Assembly (NCBI GenBank): GCA_000320605.2
Contig: KB445799.1
Coordinates: 1,394,108 to 1,458,107 of the forward strand
Direction of reading: 5' to 3'
From: Gelatoporia subvermispora B
Lineage: Eukaryota > Basidiomycota > Agaricomycetes > Polyporales > Gelatoporiaceae
Length of the DNA stretch: 64,000 bases
In this document: positions 37,161 to 50,115 of the stretch, in pieces
How the letters are laid out: each line of letters opens with the position of its first letter
Position numbering within the stretch: the first letter of the stretch is position 1
Translations under genes and position numbers: made by a program
The notes under the pieces: generated by a model
What the model was told of the DNA's origin: nothing
The model's input: only the letters and a program-made list of their open reading frames with translations
The model's database searches: none

Positions 37161-40100
37161 TTATATGTAGATCGGCAGCGTCGGGTTCAATCCCATCCAG
37201 TCAATACCCTCCACAAAGTCCTTCTGGTCAATGAGGAAATCCTACGGCACAGTCAGCGCACGCAGCCACAGACTACAAATGCAGCGAAACTCACAATCGG
37301 ACACTCGACTAGCGCGCCGCGCACACCTGAAAGCCGGTCCTTCACCCGTGCGAGCGGGACCTCCGGCACGACATGGCCTGTCATCACCTTCGGAACATAG
37401 TTCTGCATCCGCCCCAGTAAATTAGACCGAATTCGTTGTGACGCAGTATACAGTGAAACTCACGTCGTACTGCTCCCACGTGCGCACCAAGTTCGTCGGG
37501 ACAGGCCTGAAGATCTCCGTGAAAATGTCTCGGTTGCGCTTCGCGGTGCTGTTCCACAGGTCGAGCGTTGCGTCTGCAAGTGGGTCTGCAACCCATGCGT
37601 CCTCCTGCTCGCCAGTCTCATCCTCGTTGGGGTACGGTGCCGGGCGCATGAAAGATGTAGGCTCTGAATTCGGCTCGCACAACTGCGGCGGAATCAGACC
37701 GAGGTGCTCTGCGCGATGCAGAAGTTCAGTCAACGGAGCCTATTGGAGATCTGAGCGAACGAACCTCGGTAGAGCTTGCGACGGAGTGTCGCAGCGAAGC
37801 GGGACGCAAGCCATGGTTTTCCATCCATCTGAGAGTCGATCATATCATCGTCCTCGATGACCAAGGCGATCTCGGAGTCACCGTCGCCCTAGTAAACCCG
37901 TCAAAACCTTGACACCTGTGACAGTAACGATAATGATCTACGCACCTTCTGACTGCGGTCATTGATGTTCGCAGAACCCATCTAGTGAAGCTTGAGTGAG
38001 AGCAACAAACAGGGGATTTTCAATCTGACGCACGATGACCCTCTGATCGTCCACGATCATAACCTTCGAGTGGATATAGAGCAACTCCGACACATACGCG
38101 GCCCTCTCTTCCTCCTCCGTCCCGAGCCACTTCTCATCCAGCAAGTTCGTCTTGTCATGGAGCATATGCTGGACGACGTTGTCCGATACTGCTTCGTCAT
38201 CGCGAAGTGACTCTGAGCCACGCTCGAACTGCTGAATCAGATCGCGGGCCTCCTCTAACGTACGCGGGAGCTTGTACGTCTCCGTCTTGAGTTCGGTATT
38301 CGCACCTGCAGGCGTGCGCTGGGCGAGAAATTTGCCGGTGGGTATAGCGACGGCTACGTCGGTCGGGTCTTCGGGCCCTTCGGAGCGGCCAATCCAGAGA
38401 CGAGCGAGTGCGGTCATGGCCTCGTGGAACTTCACTCCGCTCTTCTCTTCTATCTTAGAAATGAAAGATGCTGGACAGGCAGGGCATCAATGCAATGCAA
38501 CTTGGGGCTGGAAAAGAACGTACGGAATGGCGCGTTGATGCGGTCGTACGCGCGCAAATGGTAGAAACGGATATAGTCCAACCTATATGACGTCATTATA
38601 TGTCTACGAGAAACAAGTGCCGACCTACGGCTCGTAGCCCTGCTTGCGAACTTCTTCGTAGATACTGTGACCTCCGCGGTTCATAGTTCGGTACTGGGCA
38701 GCCATAATGGTCTTGACTGCAGAGTCGTCTTTCACTAATGATGACTCGACATATTAATCACTAGCATATGTCAACATGCTGTGAACGTACCCGGTCCAGC
38801 GAATCCAGGAACCTCAGGTATCACGATCACAACCTACCGAATCGAACGTGAGAGAAATGCTCGCAACAACCTAGAGGAAGCGCAATACCTGGAACTTCCT
38901 GCCTTCCTGTGCAGCACGAATGATACGTTCGGTCAACGCTTTAGCAATCTGGTTCTTCACCACGTCATCCGAGCGCGTCGAGGAAATGCTGCAGACCCAT
39001 CAGCTAATCAGCTAATATCCAGACGTCACGTCAGTGCACATACAAGAACTGGTTTTCTGCAAACATTTGGAGGATCAACGAATAATATTCGGTTCAAGGT
39101 GCGATCACACCCACCGATGTAGATGTAGTGCTGTGCCTCTTGAATGAGCTGAATGTCTGCAGTCCACGACCTCAGGTACCGGTAACGGTAATGCGCAGCC
39201 AGTACTCACATGCATTCTGGATGCTGTGCTCAGTGAGGACACCATGGCTCCAGTCGCTCACACTGCGGATAGCCTGTACACGGCACGTGCCATGTGGAGG
39301 ACCAGGGTACCCTTCCTCGTTGTAGTCGGGGTTCTCATAGTCGACTACGTGACCGAAGTGCCTGTGGAAGCGCTGCTTGAAGTGGCGTCCAATTTTGTGC
39401 CATTGTTCGCGGTACGGATGGCCTGCGGGTCGCACGGGAGGATGTAAGAGAAGGCGCGGGACGAGAGCAATATTGACGTACGCGCGACAGCCTCATCTGG
39501 GCTCGATTGAATGTCATGTGGGAGGGCAAGCCAATCGTAGCGCCTGCAGGGCTTATCAGCGTAAAAAAGGTAACAAATGCAAAGTACCACTTACGTCTCA
39601 TGGCGATACTAGTAAATTGGAATCATTCAGCATCTCCGCAAGCTCCTCTTGAAGCACACTGCGTACCTTCCTCCGCTTGATCTCGTTCCACCTCTCCACG
39701 AAATGCTGCACCAAGTCGAGCACAACCGGCCCAGTTAGCGTCATGTGCATGTCATGCCACGGCATTCTCGGGCTCTCCACAACACTCAGACCACTGCTGA
39801 CGTAGTTCCAGACGTCCTTGAAGTCCATGATACGCGCGTTGTTGTAGTCTTGTCCAGGGAAGAGCGTGCGGTCGAGTTGCGTCGGGTGTGCATCCGCAAG
39901 TGGGTGCGTGTGTGTATCCCACCGACCAAAGCTAAGATCGAGCCCGCCGACGCACGCAAAGTGGTTGTCGACGACGACGAGCTAGGCGGTTGTACTGAGA
40001 ACCCGAGAAGGATACAACCAAGGGGGACGAGGAGAAGCGTACCTTTTCGTGGTGTGACCAGAACTCGACATCGTCTACGCGGTTGTCAGAAGGTCTGTGC

Positions 40101-41902
40101 GATCCTATGAGAATGCACGTACCTTTGCTGCCAATGTGGTCTGGATGGCGCATGCACGCAATATTCGAGTGCAGCGCCTCGAGCGCATGCTAGGCAAGCC
40201 GCTGCAGTGTCAACAGTCCATCATAGATACCAGTTAGTCTGGATGCACCTTGGTATGGCTCGAGCTCATCGACATCGTCTGCGTTACCTATCGTGCATTG
40301 TCCCAGTCAGCGACATGTTATCTACACCCGCTTTCGCCGAGTCCCGGCGGCAGGGCCATGGCAGAGGCGGGCGGAGTAGGCATCGTAATCGACGCACCTC
40401 CTTGTATACAACAACGTACACGCGGACGCCCTGTTCCGCCTTGCGCTTGAGGATTTTATCGAGACGCCACTCCTGGTTGAGGGACGGAGGACGACGGAGA
40501 TACAGCTCAGGCGTGAGCCACCAGTCCTACGTACAGTCACGTATGCTGGTTAGTACGGATTTCCGAGGCCAAGGTGTACGTCCGAAGCAGGTACCGGCAG
40601 TGGGACACGACAACGGTCCACAGATCCGCGCCGGAGACTGATTGATGCTGCGTATTAAGACTCACCAGAATGAAGATGGCTTCGCGCGCGTTCTCGAGAA
40701 GCTCAGATACTGCGTACATGTAGTCATGTCCGTCGACGTGCCTATGTCGCCGTTGTGAAGTTCCAAGTCAGTCGCGAAAGGACGGGCGTCAGTAGGAGCG
40801 TCACACGGATGGATCGCAAAGCAAGGTTGAAGCAAGGTCGGAGTTGACAAGCATTTCGTGAGAAGACGACACATATATTGAGGCACCAAGTCAACACATT
40901 GCCGAGGCAGCAGAACCATGGTGACCGTTCGATAGGCATGATAGAAGCAAGATTTCCCAGATAGACGACATTCATAGTGGACGATTGACGGTGGATACCG
41001 GAGATCCATGTAGATAGAGCATCAGAGAGAACAGGAACAGGCGAGTATCATAGCACGAGAATGTCCAGAGCATTGTTGATTATGATCATGTAAATAATTT
41101 TCGGTCAAATGACACCAAAAAGAGCGCATGTAGTCAGTCGACATTCATGAAAAAGCGATGACATAACAAAACAAAAAGAAGCGTTTGGCATGGTAAATGT
41201 CAGAGCTTCGGTGTGTATTTCTTTCCACTTTTTACAGGCACCCGCAGGTAACCGAATCACTCAGCATGCAATCAAAGGCCGTGGATGCTAGTCGTAATCT
41301 TTATGGATTGCGCTGTGGGGATGAGGCGAAAAGCAGAGTCAAGGAGCGAGGCTGGCCTCAGTCCGCTGGTCCCTCTCTAGACGCTGCTAGCCATTTGCAG
41401 ACGTGACAGAATCCTGTCTTGTCGGAGAAACCTCGGTCTGCGCGCTCACAGGTGGTGCACGTCCCAAAAGAGGAATTCCAAACGCGGACTATGACGAGCA
41501 GGACCTGCGACTCACCATTTGACAGCGCACTGGCCGCGCTCGGCGGCGAACGAGTTGAAACGGTGGCTCGCGTTGATCTCTGCGCGAATTTCATCCGCAA
41601 GCTTTTCGTCCGGATCGTCGTGTCGGCCTGCAGACGAAAAACAGGGTCGCCGGGTTTGTGTGAATGAGGTACGAGTTGGTCACACGAGGATGCGATGAGC
41701 GGTGAGCGGGATGCTCGCGGTGCTCGTTGGTGGGGACGTACGATTCGGTTCAAGGATTCCTATACGAATGCACGAGAGATGGTGAACACGATGGGAGGTT
41801 ACGAGAACGAACTGGCGTACCAATCACCATATCGCGCGCATGCCCAAGACCATCTGGGATCTTTTCCGCCATCTGCTCGACCTTATGAAAGAAACTAGCC
41901 AT
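37161..41902 (-). CDS. Phospholipase D
   Basis: This enzyme hydrolyses phosphatidylcholine to phosphatidic acid and choline. The gene is long and multi-exon; the ATG at 41902 gives [20 protein letters not shown]. The second exon is only 18 nt and leads to [20 protein letters not shown], then [16 protein letters not shown]. Family blocks then follow: [39 protein letters not shown] and, for the first HKD motif, WSHHEKLVVVD with GGLDL..GRWD. Next come [20 protein letters not shown] sequence (here ESPRMPWHD), [17 protein letters not shown] and the second HKD motif [15 protein letters not shown] with [11 protein letters not shown]. The C-terminus is [18 protein letters not shown]. An intron splits the first HKD motif between HHEK and LVVVD. 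No PX or PH domain is seen upstream, so this is the short fungal type. It is divergent from the zinc-cluster gene. Confidence 0.9.
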
Positions 41903-42553
41903 CTTGGATTGTTGTTATTCTTCTGCGTGAACCGGGCGAGTCGTTCGCGAGCCTCTTGCTCAAGTAGTCAGCCAGCCAGAGAGGGGTTTCGAGCAGCAAG
42001 CAACCCTGATGATCTGGGCGACGCGACGAGACTTAAAAGTGATGTCGGACGCTGCGATGGACTATTGATAGCAGAATGCCGAGCCCTGCGCCCTTGCCGA
42101 CAGAGAAGATCACGACGTATGGAAATCAGACTGTCTTTCGCGATGACGACGGGCCCCGAATTCGAATCACGGGCCCAGCATCGCCGGGAACAACGTCGAG
42201 CCCATCGCAGCAAGCCTCGCGCGCGCTTGGCGCCTCCCGAGAGCGCCCGCGGTGGCTGCCAATTTCGCTCTCCGTCGACGCACGGTGAGCTGGCTATATG
42301 CGTCGTCGCCCAACGTCGGCGGCGTCGATATGAGAGGGACATAACGAGAATGATAGTGAGCAAAGTGGTGCGGCCATCGACGAAAACAGCGAGCGGCTGG
42401 CGGGCGACTGAGAGTCTCGAGCACGCGCGAGGTCGTCGGTCGGGTGATCTTTCGCTCAGAGTTTGATTCCGACGTCGACCCTTTCACTCTCTCCCTCACC
42501 GTCGCTGGACCACACTTGCCACGCTGCCGTCCCCGTACCTCAAGTTCGCCTCG
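41903..42553. other. Divergent promoter region
   Basis: About 650 nt shared by phospholipase D (-) and the zinc-cluster gene (+). No TATA box stands out. A CT-rich tract near 42,476-42,500 precedes the plus-strand start, as in many fungal leaders. Confidence 0.5.
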
Positions 42554-44271
42554 ATGACCATCCACCGCAAGGCCCAGCTCCTCGACAAGGTCGCCGCCGC
42601 TCTTCCCGTCAACGGCCCCACGCTCGCAGCAGGAGAAAAGCCCCGCTCTGTGGCTTTTTCGCCCTCCGCCGCCACCTCGCAACAGCGCCCCGCCGCCACC
42701 GAGCGACGCCCCGCTGGCTCAGGAGAGGGTGAAGACGAGAGCAGCGATGAGGCAGAGGTCCGCGCGGAGATGTTGGGAGGTCCTAATGCCCCTGCCCCGC
42801 CGACTGCTGTCGTCGCAGGAACGGGCGCTGCGACCACCACGGAAAAGCCCATTTCCACAGCGAGTCATGCATCGCAGACATCGAGAAAGCGTAAGGCTCC
42901 AGAGGAAGAAGTTATAGAGGGTGGCGAGCCGCCGAAAGGAAAGGTACGTGGCCTATCTTGCGCCTCGACATTCGCCCCCAACATCGAGCCACACCTCTTT
43001 GTCTCCATCGCTTTCTCGATTTCGGACTACTTCCTACCTATTATACATTCCGTTGCCTTTCATACTATGGAGTGTATGTAGCCGCTGTCGTAGTATCGAG
43101 GCCGATACGGCGAACTCGACAGCTCGATGGCGTGGCACAACTCCTTGAGCGCTGCCTCTAGCTAAAAACACATCCTTCAACCGCAAATTTTCTTTTCAAT
43201 CCTCGATTCCATGATTGCCTACGATGTGTTTTACTTTTTCGCCCGACCTCGTCTCCTTTGTTGTTTTTCGAGGCTTTTTTCGAGATTAGCCCCTTTCTGA
43301 CTCATCACTCGCAGTGCGACCGATGCAGGACTTTCAAGCGTGGCGCTCGATGCACTGTGCCCCCCGGCGAGCAAAAGTGCACCAAATGTCTCGCGGAGCG
43401 ACATGCGTGCTACTGGAACGGCGTCAAGTACTATGGCGACGCTCGTGTCAAGCGTGCTCGCAAGGGAGGACCTCGCAGTACGTGCTCGTCCTTTTTTGCT
43501 AACTTACTACCCCGCTATCCCCTCTTTGTTTGCCATCTTCCATTCCTTTTTTCACTTTGTTTTGCGAGCAATATCTCACCAGTTGGCATAGTCCACATTC
43601 CCGCGATGACGTCTACCTCATCCACGACTCCCGGCCCCTCCGCAGTGTCCGCCGGACCCGGAGCTCCCGCCACATCCGCCAGTGCTGCCGCTGCCACCGA
43701 GCCCACCGCGCTCACTGCGCCCCCTGCCATCGGTGCCAGCGGCCGCCCCGCACGCCGCAGCGCCATGCGCATTCCAGCTCCTCCGCGTGCCCCGCTCTCG
43801 CCCTCCGCGCCCCGTCGCCGTGGCCGTCCGCCCAAGAACCCCGCCTCCGTCTCCGCTCCCCCGGGTGCGGCGGCCCCTGCGCGCCGCGGGCCCGGACGCC
43901 CGCCGAAGAACGCCGGGTCGGTGACAGTGACGCTGCCTGCCCGCGCGGGGCGCCCGCGCGGCCGGCCGCGCCGTGTCGAGGTCTCGCCGAGCTCGAGCTC
44001 AGGGGTGAGCGCTGAGCCGCCTGCACCGCGCCCTGTGGTGGTTGTCCCGCCTGTTGCTAGTGTGAGCGCGGTCGGTGCGGGTGTGGCCCCGCTTGTGGGT
44101 GGTGGCGTGCCTGCGACGGTTGGCGTTGGGCGTGGGCCGGGGGGTGAGAAGCTCGCACAGATCGAGGCGCTGCGCACGGAGCGTGCGGCGCTTGCTGCGC
44201 GGATGCAGCTGCTCCGCGACATGGATGGGGAGTTGGAGCGGAAGGAGCGTGCGCTCGTCAATGGGAAGTAG
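42554..44271 (+). CDS. Zinc-cluster and AT-hook DNA-binding protein
   Basis: This is a predicted nuclear regulator of about 410 residues. Three in-phase exons are 42554-42943, 43315-43477 and 43592-44271. Residues 1-130 are low-complexity with a basic patch (SRKRKAP). Residues 131-162 hold six Cys spaced C-x2-C-x8-C-x8-C-x2-C-x6-C, starting CDRCRTFKRGARC and ending with CLAERHACYWNG. This resembles a Zn2Cys6 cluster, but the first loop is two residues longer than the usual C-x2-C-x6-C. The third exon is Ala/Pro/Ser-rich with three AT-hook cores (RRRGRPPK, GPGRPPK, RPRGRPRR). The C-terminus is a predicted coiled coil (EALRTERAALAARMQLLRD). The combination suggests AT-rich minor-groove binding plus a zinc cluster and possible dimerisation. 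Targets are unknown. Confidence 0.8.
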
Positions 44272-46094
44272 GTGGGAGGATAATGGTTGCTGCGACCATG
44301 GTGAGGAGGGCGAGGTGGTGAAGATGAGCTATGGTGTAGGGGATCGTTGAAGCAGGGAGTTGTGAAGTCGGGTAGATGGGTGTATGTGGGGATGGCCGAG
44401 GGTGCGAAATGATGATGAATTATGCGATAATTATGCCCGAAATTCTTTCTTCGTTCTTTCTCTGTCGATTTATATTGAAGGTAGCCCTCGGGCCCTCAGT
44501 ATGGACACCTACTACGCATGGGTTTTACCGTACACGATCCAGTCCATGTCGTCGCTCTGTTTTCATCTGTAGAAGAAAATGATGTCGATTTGTACATCAC
44601 ATATCTAGAGGTGCAGATGCGGTGACAAAACACGAGGCGATGGTCTCGATGTAGTCTAGTTCTAGGTCTAGGTCCAATCTTGTGACAACAGATAATGTCT
44701 AAAGGGAATTTCGCAAGAGATCGCCTGCAATCGTCGACCACAAGTTTTGCTTCAATCGCATTCTCACTGACCAGAAATTAGAATGAGATCTTACATTACC
44801 TTCAAGAAGAATTGCATTACATAATGTACCAGTGTCCGTCTACCTTCGCCTTCATATTCTCGTGATGCCGCGAGTACGAAAGCAACGCCCCGCTTCTCGC
44901 TAATGCATTTGTGCATAACAATAAGGGAACCTGGAAGACACTGTCATATTCTGCTTCCGTGCATGCAGAAACACTGAGCGCGATCTTCGCCTCCACCTGG
45001 GATTCTCGTGATGTAATCATGGAATTATACTGAAGCTAAGAGCGCACTCGGGCAGCAGGAAGACCTAGCCCTGCTTGAGCGTCCAGATATGCCCGTCATC
45101 ATGTGCACCTCAAAAATCTACCCACGTAAGGATACGCGACAGACTCACTCGAGGATTCTCGACGTAGTGATTTTGCGGAATATACATCGGTCGGTCTCTC
45201 ATGACATGCTGGCACTAGCCATATGCTCACGACAACACGGTGTACCACGTACTCCTACGAATTTTTACAGGACTATGGAGGCATCTCCCGCGGTTTGTAC
45301 TTATCGCTAAGACACTTCCGAGCACATGAGAGCTACCCTGCTCCAAGTCCTCGACACTCCTTCGTGAGGTATTCCCAAGCCATTTGACCGTCTTAACGCT
45401 TTATGCTTGATGTAAAGCTACAAAGCCCACTTCTCGCGCGAAGAAGTTGTGATCGTATCCCATCGATACCCAAGCGGATGCACAAAATAGTCTTGCTAGA
45501 CGATATGCAATGGCCTCTAATCGGAGAATCGCCATGTATATATGGAACTAGTACTCACGCTTTAGAGTTGCTCTCTTCGATGCGTCCAGCAAAGCGACCG
45601 TGATGATTCTGTGGAGGCCCGCCGTTAACGAAACTTCTTTGCTTCACTGCGTGTTTCGCGCATTAGGTGTCTCGGCGAGCCCTTCCCTAGATCCGGCTCA
45701 ATTCAATACTGATGGATCTCGTCCAGCTCCCAGAATAGCTTTGCGTAACATGTACCATTAGAGAGGTCACCCTATCATGCTTCGCGATGTCCTGTCCTCT
45801 GATGAGGCGGGATGGGTAACAGCGGTGCCAGAGCGGAAAATTCAGCGAAGCCGATAAGCCGTCGATAATCACTTTAACTCTCTCAAGGGAAGCATTCGAG
45901 CAAGGCGCTCGGCTGAGTTCGCCTGAGCGTCTGCTTTGCGCTCAATTCCTGCGCCCTTTCGCAAAGCGCCTGCGAACCGAACTTGTCGCGTCTCTCTCCC
46001 AAATTGTGCGCATTGCGGCGTTAACGCGGTCACTCTGCATAAGTTACCAGGGTCGTGCCATACACGCCATCCAATATGTTAATGGCCCACGACT
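44272..46094. other. Intergenic stretch, no gene seen
   Basis: About 1.8 kb. Short overlapping ORFs on both strands show no family similarity or splice pattern. It should contain the promoter of the WW-like gene. Confidence 0.45.
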
Positions 46095-48489
46095 ATGGCA
46101 TCCCCTTTGAGATCCGACACTGCTCCTGACGATCCAGCCGCACTACTTGTCCCGCACCTCATAATCGATTTGTCGGGCCCTGACGGCGGTCCTGTTATCG
46201 TTTCGAGAACGACTCCGCAATCCAGTGCCGGTATGCATGCACGGCCTTCAGGGCCCGAGACAAACAGTTTGTATCGATCCAGTACACATTTCGTGGTTGC
46301 ATCTCGACGCAGTGCGTATCGTGTTGAATTTCAAGAGATCGGTCCTTGACGTCCGATAGGCAGCTCACAAAGTTCAGGTGGAGGCACCATAATCTGTCCC
46401 GATGTTTCGCCCATGCCTGTTCCAAGATTTCCTACGGAGCCATTCATGGCAAGCTCTGTGACCGACTCCAGATACCACAGAGAGCCACGAAGGTATTAAT
46501 CGTTGTCACGTCCAGAAAATCTCCTTGGAGGCTCAACTATGTAATCAGGGACATCGAACCGGCCGAGATTTACATCCCACCATTGACAATGCAAATCGTC
46601 GAGTATGTCACCTTCCGCCGCTTTGATTCTCGCTGACCAGATCCGCAGGGAGCCTTTGCCGGAAGGTTGGACGTCCTGCACTCATCCAGAAGGCGTGATG
46701 TATCTGCTATACAAGGACGAAAGTATGGTCAGTGAATGACTCTCGTGCACTGCATGATGCCGTTTCTCAGTGTACTGCAGCATATGTTCACCCACGGTGA
46801 TATCCGTGGTTCGCGATACCTCAATGATCTTGTCCAGCGCGGGCTGGAACTGTACGATATCTTGCGTAAGAAGAGCGTTCCAGGGGCTCCAGATACCGAA
46901 CTATTCCTGGAGTGTCGTACCACTGGGGCGTACAGATACTACTTCATCAATCACAAAACTCGATCAATATTTTGGCTTGAACAAGTCAAGGGCTGTAGGG
47001 TATATGGAGACGTACCTGGAGTCCAACGGTTGACAGACATCAGTATGTGTTCATGAATCTTCGAAGTCACATGCTGATGGAACGCAGAGTTTGCCTTGGA
47101 GACGCAATACTGGTATGCCACCAAGGGCCTTCGGTTGATTCATATACTTGATACTCCCTAGGGCTCATTGCGAATCGTTTCCTCATGAGAGAGTCGTACC
47201 TGCAAAACTTCTGCGAGAATTAAAGGGAACGATCTTGCATTCGGCAGTTGGTATGCTCACATAGGACTATTACCGATCAATTGTCATGCAACGTCATCGT
47301 CGTAGATTGCTTGACCACAGGGAGCTCTACTTCGCCTTTCACCAATCGAGAGCTCACGAAGATGCTGAAATTAATTGATGCTGTACAACGTATGTGTGGC
47401 CTATTGCAATGTTCTCGCGGTAGACAACTCTGATGGCTCTGATGTAGTGAACTCTGGCAAGAGCGACACGGATTCCGCGTTCATGTTAGGTGTGCTGGGA
47501 TAATATTCTCACATGCTCCATCACTGATAAGCTTGATAGCGCGATTCATGAAATACTTCGGTGCGTCATTTTTGATTTTTTGCTCAAGTTCTAGTTTACC
47601 CGAGGCTGTAGTTGATGCGAAGTTCTTCAACTTTCACGGTCAAGCGGACGCGCGACTCAAATCCCATCAAGCAATATTTCGCACAGAGGCCCCTAGACGC
47701 TCGCGTGCCATGCGACTGTTATCTTGGTTGCTCTTCCGTGCCCCAGAGACACATGCACGCGAGTTTCAAAAGGTGTGGGTGGACTGCGTTATCAACGACG
47801 CAACGTGGAAGAAGTTCATGAAGAAGCTCGTCTCGGAATGGCAAGAGCTCACAATATACGTATGTCTGAGCCAAGAACAGTACTGTATGCTTTGTACTCA
47901 CGCATGTGCTATGCATTACAGGCAACCGTGTTGTTGAATGCCAATGTCGCCTTTCTTGCCGTCCCTGGCGTTATCAATAACGCCGGCATGACTATGGCAT
48001 CCACTGGTAGTTCAGGCTACGCTCAGACAGCAGCCCAGATTGCTAGCTATGTATCCATCGTGCTGAGTATCGGCGCGATTATTCTTGGTCTGCTTTTGGT
48101 CAGACAGAACAGAACCCAAGAACATGAAGACGTTGATTCAGCGGTACGCTGGATTTGCGAATCGTCATACCTCATTCATCTCATCGATAACCTATAGGTG
48201 TCATTCCTGTCACGAGTAACACATCTAATGTTTGGACTAGAATCTTTGGCCTATATTTTCGGCCTACCATACGCTCTTTTGATGTGGAGGTACGCCTGTG
48301 GCTGCTGTTCTCCCCCTATCGGGCCTAACCTCCCTCAGCGTCGTATACTTTGTCCTTGCCGTTGCATGTCTCGTGTTCCAACAGACGACAACGGTCACAC
48401 GCATCCTCGTGGGGATCGCCTTCGGCATCATCACAGTCATGATTGCATGGTCTCTAGTGACTACTCTGGACTCCCGCGAGGTTCGGTAA
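46095..48489 (+). CDS. WW-like domain protein with C-terminal membrane helices
   Basis: This belongs to an uncharacterised protein type that I recall as common in Agaricomycetes. Thirteen in-phase exons: 46095-46230, 46360-46492, 46649-46727, 46781-47042, 47088-47112, 47162-47250, 47321-47389, 47448-47489, 47540-47560, 47612-47859, 47922-48143, 48198-48289 and 48339-48489, giving 522 residues. The N-terminus is Ser/Pro-rich. EPLPEGWTSCTHPEGVMYLL opens a WW-like region. A second WW-like piece is YRYYFINHKTRSIFWLEQV, followed by KFALETQYWAHCESFPHE. A middle helical part has RFMKYFVDAKFFNFHGQ and WVDCVINDATWKKFMKKLV. The end has about four membrane helices (VLLNANVAFLAV, IVLSIGAIILGLLLV, VVYFVLAVACLVF, ILVGIAFGIITVMIAWSLV). 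Molecular role unknown. Confidence 0.82.
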
Positions 48490-50115
48490 CGGTGCGTGCC
48501 ACGATTCCTAGAGCGCTGTTGGTCGCCTATTGAATTGATCGCCCTAGAGAAAGGACGCTTGGACATGAGATATCTTGGAACAACTGCATTGTGCATTATA
48601 TGACATTGTGACGGCCTGTAACGTACAATAGTCAAGACCATGGCACTCCAGCTTTCCGGACGCTACACACCTCATAGCTACGTGGACGTTGTACAATATG
48701 TAGATTACACGTCGCGCACCATCGAATACAGGAGGTCTTGAGATAATCCTGCTAACCTTCACTCCCCGCTGTAATTGTGAGCTGCACATACATATGTGTA
48801 ACCATTCAGCACTTCAGCGACGTTGTCAATGCGTCGCGTCGAGTCATCGAATGCTCCAGCAAGGTCATGTGACAAAGCGGCGTCCATCTATGGCACCTGG
48901 ACCCCTGCTGGACCCTCGGGTCAAACCTGGTCGGACCCCTGGACCTCCAGACTCCGCCAAGGGCCATCGAAGTCGTCCTACGCCGCCTGATCTATGTGTA
49001 TGACCTTGAATTCAGCAAGTGCGTGCAACCTGTGATCACGGCTGGTTCGAGGATTTCGAACACCTGGAGCCTATGCTGTATCAAGGTAAGTCAAATACCT
49101 CTGGGCTGCGCCAAAGCGCGACACATCCCAGCCTGGTGGCTACGGTCAGAATGAAGGTTTGGTGGGCAGTTGGAAGATGGTCACCGTGAACCAGAGCATC
49201 ACTATCTCCTTTTCCCCATCAGCAGGAATCTTAGCATGGCCAGAAAATACCAAGAATCATCGATATCATCGATCATTTTCAGATTTCAATGCGTTAAAAT
49301 AAACTAAGACTAGAGCGGTACCAGCGCCGCCAGGCAGATTCTCTCGATCCTCTACACTCAGGGTCTTTCTGCGATACCCGTCTCTTGCCACTTTTTACAG
49401 TGACATCTTCGCGTAAGATTCCAAAATACCTACGGAATTATCCCACATCACGAAGCTACCTATACAGTACTCAGTAGCCACTTGGTGAGCAATGCCTGAA
49501 AGTGCACGTGAGGCTACGATGTGCGGCAGCTCGGAAGCGTCGAGACTCGACCAACTGCAGCCAATGGAAGAGAAGCCAGAGAAGGAAGAGCTCAAAGCGC
49601 ATGTCCAGTAAACCTGGGTCGAAACAAGCGATATGAGATCCAATGCTTGGTGCGCGCAACCGTAGTACAGCAATCTACACGTCATTGTCCGTTGTCGTAT
49701 CATAGCTGTTGCATGTAAACTTCGTATGGTCTGATGTAGAAACATGGTGCAGTTTGTATTCATTTCGAGCTAGAACTCGAAAATAAAAGCACTCATTACT
49801 ACACAATTGTATTCATCGAAATATCACAGTGTCACACAGCATCACAGCTATAATCGTCTCGGCTTCATCATGTCATTCACATTCAACTTGTTCTATATAT
49901 CGACGCATGTCATTCATGCGGCCTCAAAGCCATCTCTTTGTAGCTCTACACCACTCCTGACCCTCTAATCATACAGAAAGACATATACCGAGCCAGTCAC
50001 CCAATGAACAAGCGATCTATGAGATACCAGGGAGGGCCTAGAACACCCCGCACAGCGGGACTTCTACCTGTTTGTTTGCATTCGAATTCTCATCTAGTGC
50101 CCCAGCACCCGACGC
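48490..50115. other. Intergenic stretch, no gene seen
   Basis: About 1.6 kb. Around 48,890-48,960 the motif tggacccctgg/ggaccc recurs several times in degenerate form. No gene is seen. Confidence 0.45.

Noticed and set aside
37180..37200. A ggttcaatccc motif that resembles a tRNA B box
   Set aside because: It lies inside the phospholipase D C-terminal coding sequence.
42167..42682. 171-codon minus-strand frame over the zinc-cluster gene start
   Set aside because: It is antisense to a supported exon and its promoter and has no recognisable domain.
48890..48960. Repeated ggaccc/cctgg words suggesting a minisatellite
   Set aside because: The copies are too irregular to define a unit or copy number.
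49030..49070. A ggttcga motif that resembles a tRNA B box
   Set aside because: No matching A box or cloverleaf could be built around it.
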